Assembly (NCBI RefSeq): GCF_000421665.1
Contig: NZ_ATXL01000003.1
Span: 27,701 to 91,700, forward strand
DNA length: 64,000 bases
Reading direction: 5' to 3'
Source: Bavariicoccus seileri WCC 4188
GTDB taxonomy: Bacteria; Bacillota; Bacilli; Lactobacillales; Aerococcaceae
The position numbers and the translations under genes are program-made. Under the pieces are notes generated by a model. That model had not been told where the DNA came from and made no database searches. It saw only the letters and a program-made list of their open reading frames with translations. This document shows positions 63,691 to 64,000 of this stretch, one piece after another; the first letter of the stretch is position 1, and each line of letters starts with the position of its first letter.

Positions 63691-63790
63691 CTTCTTCATT
63701 ACTCTTCACTCTTCTTCATTACTCTTCACTCTTCTTCATTACTCTTCACTCTTCTTCATTACTCTTCACTCTTCTTCATTACTCTTCTTC
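63691..63790. repeat. 20-bp tandem repeat, five copies
   Basis: The unit CTTCTTCATTACTCTTCACT repeats exactly four times from 63691 to 63770; a fifth copy (63771-63790) diverges in its last three bases. The 20-bp period is not a multiple of three, so it is not a coding repeat. Copy number could vary between strains. Confidence 0.95.
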
Positions 63791-64000
63791 ATGAGGCTTC
63801 ACTAAAACACCTAATACCAGTAAATGTGACCTGAGATGGCAAATAATGTTGCACTATTCCTTTAGCTCATTATAATGGATATAAGCGCTAGTGGTCATTC
63901 ATTAGCCTCAACTTATTTTTAACTTATCTTTAACTTAACAGCAACTAAGTATCATAACTAGTATCAATTCAATAACTACTTAATTCGACGAGGTGACTTA
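63791..64000. other. Gene-free right end
   Basis: No supported gene here. TATAAT at 63872-63877 lacks a clear -35 partner. AACTTATTTTT-AACTTATCTTT-AACTTAAC is an 11-bp-period run near 63909. A gene may start just past the edge, since the window ends in GACGAGGTGACTTA, which resembles a ribosome site region. Confidence 0.4.

Noticed and set aside
63691..63790. Possible CRISPR array
   Set aside because: Units are directly adjacent with no unique spacers, and no cas genes lie near; it is a simple tandem repeat.

Overview
The window is low-GC DNA from a Gram-positive bacterium of the order Lactobacillales; an Enterococcaceae, Carnobacteriaceae or Aerococcaceae type of genome fits best, but I cannot name a species. 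The evidence is AGGAGG ribosome sites, intrinsic terminators, a T-box leader, mevalonate-pathway HMG-CoA synthase, an aggregation-promoting-factor-like LysM protein, an energy-coupling-factor (ECF) vitamin-type transporter and duplicated oligopeptide transport genes. I found no rRNA, tRNA, CRISPR array, insertion sequence or prophage.

Layout. 1-3.4 kb: ecsAB with the end of a phosphotransferase gene on one strand, hit and a YtxH gene on the other. 3.5-6.6 kb: a polar amino-acid ABC transporter operon. 6.6-13.1 kb: ung, a HAD phosphatase, a 56-residue YvrJ-type gene, then a nucleoside deoxyribosyltransferase, ppx and ppk operon for polyphosphate. 13.2-15.3 kb: an alternative sigma factor gene followed by DUF1659 and DUF2922 genes and a zinc amidase. 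15.5-20.7 kb: an ABC-2 exporter and a LuxR-type two-component system. 20.8-23.0 kb: an acyltransferase and a divergent ComK-like regulator. 23.7-32.7 kb: an oligopeptide transporter (oppA, oppB-C-D-F, then a second binding protein) with a roughly 370-nt leader. 33.1-41.9 kb: CPBP protease, uvrC, an AroE-AroK fusion, an orphan PTS EIIA, the LysM protein, mvaS, mtnN and a DtxR-type regulator. 42.0-51.3 kb: three transporters, namely a taurine/nitrate-type ATPase and permease without a binding protein, an ECF transporter linked to SAM hydrolase, and a TrpXYZ-like ABC system under a T-box. 51.3-64.0 kb: PfpI, macrodomain, carbonic anhydrase, LysR with a MetE-like methyltransferase, GST, a dapL remnant, asd, Fic, DUF4256, RsmF-type methyltransferase, MarR and a small membrane protein.

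Most interesting signal. The sigma factor, its DUF1659/DUF2922/amidase neighbours, the distant YvrJ gene and the ComK-like gene look like parts of a competence or differentiation regulon. The DUF1659 and YvrJ genes share the two-part upstream motif AGGTAACA, 16-17 nt, CGTWTT, which looks like a dedicated promoter for this sigma factor. The amidase start overlaps the stop of a 25-codon leader ORF that contains a terminator-like hairpin. Other unexplained structure includes the long folded oppA leader, a 114-bp nested inverted repeat after the second peptide-binding gene, and several unrelated short tandem repeats placed between genes.
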